Of a stretch of 64,000 bases of DNA, positions 62,586 to 64,000 are shown piece by piece. This stretch comes from Nocardioides sp. Lineage in GTDB: Bacteria; Actinomycetota; Actinomycetes; Propionibacteriales; Nocardioidaceae. Position numbers and translations under genes: made by a program. Position 1 is the first letter of the stretch, and every line of letters starts with the position of its first letter. The stretch covers positions 62,001 to 126,000 of the forward strand of contig JACJWV010000011.1 in the NCBI GenBank assembly GCA_020636915.1, written 5' to 3'. The notes below the pieces were generated by a model. The model ran no database searches and was not told where the DNA came from. It saw nothing but the letters and a program-made list of their open reading frames with translations.

Positions 62586-63088
62586 GCCCCCAGCGCCCTG
62601 CCCCACCGCTCGAGCAGCCGGGCGAGCTCGGCGCGGTCGCGCTCGCCGAGCGTGCCGACCAGGCGGTGCTCGTTGGCCATGTGGGCCTCGAACGCCCGGT
62701 CGATGAGGTCGAGGCCGGCCTCGGTCAGCGCGACCACGCGGCCGCGGTGGTCGGCGTCGCTGACGCGACGGGTCACCCAGCCCTGCTCGACGCACCGGTC
62801 GACGCGCTTGGTGACCGCCCCGGACGACACCATCGTCCAGCGGGCGAGGTCTCCGGCGGCCAGCTCGTACGGCGCGCCCGCACGGCGCAGCGTCGCGAGC
62901 ACGTCGAACTCACCCTCACCCAGCCCGAACTCGCCGTACACCGCGACGAGCTCCTCGGTGAGCCGGGCGGCCACCCGGTGGAGCCGGCCGATCACCCCCT
63001 GCGGGGAGACGTCGAGGTCCGGCCGCGCCCGGGCCCACTGCTCCATGATCCGGCCGACGTGATCGAGGTCGCGCCCGGCAGCCGCCAT
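62582..63088 (-). CDS. MarR-family regulator
   Basis: The 168-residue protein has the winged helix EFDVLATLRRAGAPYELAAG, DLARWTMVSSGAVTKRVDR and the wing VTRRVSDADHRGRVVALTEA (the DxR of the wing is DHRG). It is divergent from an EamA transporter with 40 bases between and is probably its repressor, and is coupled to the PucR-type gene. Ligand unknown. Confidence 0.92.
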   Translation of the reverse strand: MAAAGRDLDHVGRIMEQWARARPDLDVSPQGVIGRLHRVAARLTEELVAVYGEFGLGEGEFDVLATLRRAGAPYELAAGDLARWTMVSSGAVTKRVDRCVEQGWVTRRVSDADHRGRVVALTEAGLDLIDRAFEAHMANEHRLVGTLGERDRAELARLLERWGRALGA

Positions 63089-63134
63089 GGCGCGGAATAT
63101 ATCTCACGCGGAAACTATTATGTCTTCCATGGAA
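63089..63134. promoter_or_regulatory. AT-rich divergent promoter with palindrome at the EamA start
   Basis: GGAATATATC and CTATTATG are two AT-rich patches in a GC-rich background, suitable as -10 elements. TTCCATGGAA (63125-63134) is a perfect palindrome covering the EamA start codon. These may be MarR binding and promoter sites; inferred from position. Confidence 0.45.
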
Positions 63135-64000
63135 AGCAATCCGACCGCCCGGTGGGGCACCACCCTCGGCCTCGCCGCGCTCGCCCCGATCGCCTGGGGG
63201 TCGGGCTACTACGTCACCGAGACCTACCTGCCCCCGGACCGCCCGCTCTTCGGTGCGATGGTGCGGGCGCTGCCGTTCGGCCTGCTCCTCCTGGCCTTCC
63301 GGCCGCGGCTGCCCACCGGCGTGTGGTGGTGGCGGGCGCTGCTGCTGGGCACGCTGAACATCGGCGCGTTCTTCGTGCTGATCTTCGTCGCGGCCTACCG
63401 GCTCCCCGGCGGTACGGCGGCCACGCTCACCGCGACCGCGCCGATCATGATCATGCTGGTCGCCTGGGGGCTGGTGCGGGAACGGCCCCGGGTCGCCTCG
63501 CTCGCGGGTGCCGCCGTCGGTGCGGTCGGCGTCGCGCTCCTGGTGCTGCGCGCGGACTTCGCGGTGGACCCGGTCGGCGTCGCGGCCTCGTTCGGCGCGG
63601 TGGCCATGTCCTCGCTCGGCTTCGTCCTGGTCAAGCGCTGGCAGCCCCCCGTCGACCTGCTGACCTTCACCGCGTGGCAGCTGGTCGCCGGCGGGCTGGT
63701 CCTGCTGCCGGTCGCCCTGCTCGTCGAGGGCGCCCCGCCGCCGCTGGACGCACCGGCCGTCGGCGGCTTCCTCTACCTCGGGCTGGTCGGCACGATCCTC
63801 GCCTACGTGGTGTGGTTCCGCGGGCTGCGCCGGCTGCCGGCCGCCGCGGTGTCGCTCGTCGGCCTGCTCAACCCGGTCTCCGGCACGCTGATCGGCATCG
63901 CGCTCGCGGGCGAGGCGTTCGGCGCCACGCAGGCGCTGGGCATGCTGCTCGTCCTCGGGGGCATCGTCGCCGGGCAGCCGGCGGTCACCGGGCGGCTGCG
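63129..64000 (+). CDS. EamA/DMT-family transporter (3' end beyond window)
   Basis: From ATG 63129 about 290 residues are visible and the frame is still open at the window edge. Ten hydrophobic segments in two repeats are seen, starting LGLAALAPIAWGSGYYVTET and later GTAATLTATAPIMIMLVAWG and SLVGLLNPVSGTLIGIALAG. This is the drug/metabolite exporter superfamily of ten-helix carriers. Divergent from marR, so likely regulated by it. Substrate unknown. Confidence 0.9.
   Translation, partial: MESNPTARWGTTLGLAALAPIAWGSGYYVTETYLPPDRPLFGAMVRALPFGLLLLAFRPRLPTGVWWWRALLLGTLNIGAFFVLIFVAAYRLPGGTAATLTATAPIMIMLVAWGLVRERPRVASLAGAAVGAVGVALLVLRADFAVDPVGVAASFGAVAMSSLGFVLVKRWQPPVDLLTFTAWQLVAGGLVLLPVALLVEGAPPPLDAPAVGGFLYLGLVGTILAYVVWFRGLRRLPAAAVSLVGLLNPVSGTLIGIALAGEAFGATQALGMLLVLGGIVAGQPAVTGRL

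Overview
The window is high-GC, gene-dense actinobacterial chromosome. Codon use, a dnaK-grpE-dnaJ-hspR heat-shock operon, HspR-type HAIR operators, a class I lysyl-tRNA synthetase and many SigE-type ECF sigma factors fit the Nocardioidaceae, most likely a Nocardioides-like organism. This placement is inference from gene content; no rRNA or tRNA was seen. Most of it looks like ordinary core chromosome: seven purine-biosynthesis genes (purL, purQ, purS, purC, purB, purD, purA), pyrE, fba, clpB, lysS and the chaperone operon.

Layout. 1-2.9 kb: edge-truncated methyltransferase, a ParS-like protein, a two-helix membrane protein and an exported alpha/beta hydrolase. 2.99-4.80 kb: an intact IS1380-family insertion sequence sitting inside an intergenic palindrome. 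4.9-28.5 kb: purine genes on the minus strand, interleaved with transporters (TetR/DHA2 pair, a second DHA2 pump), a secreted glycoside-hydrolase-like protein with peptidoglycan-binding repeats, an acyl-CoA ligase, an ECF sigma/membrane-protein pair and a catalase-like protein. 28.7-36.2 kb: lipid kinase, regulator, lysS, DUF3151, a third DHA2 pump and fba. 36.2-40 kb: small enzymes and two tandem membrane-protein/SigE-sigma modules. 40-48 kb: septum-formation-like protein, rRNA/tRNA methyltransferase, DedA, pyrE, aminotransferase, membrane protein, clpB. 48.2-52.4 kb: an unusual three-gene signalling operon and a hormone-sensitive-lipase-type hydrolase bracketed by a duplicated segment. 52.5-56.9 kb: the heat-shock operon. 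57-64 kb: NUDIX, aldo/keto reductase, and a likely hydroxy-acid/hydroxybutyrate utilisation cluster (MHS symporter, SDR dehydrogenase, GAF-PucR regulator, MarR) plus an EamA exporter cut by the window edge.

The most unusual content is between the genes. At least five unrelated families of palindromic intergenic repeats (called A-E here) occupy thirteen gene junctions, often convergent ones. Families A and E are built as direct units followed by inverted units with a fixed period (21 bp and 32 bp). One family-D copy carries the IS1380-type element with a CTAAG target duplication; another family-D copy carries, at exactly the same internal site, a bare tandem CTTAGCTTAG that reads as the scar of an element that inserted and left. 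A degraded copy of the end of the histidine-kinase gene lies beside a second family-C repeat on the far side of the hydrolase, showing a local duplication. No CRISPR array, prophage, tRNA or obvious genomic island was found.
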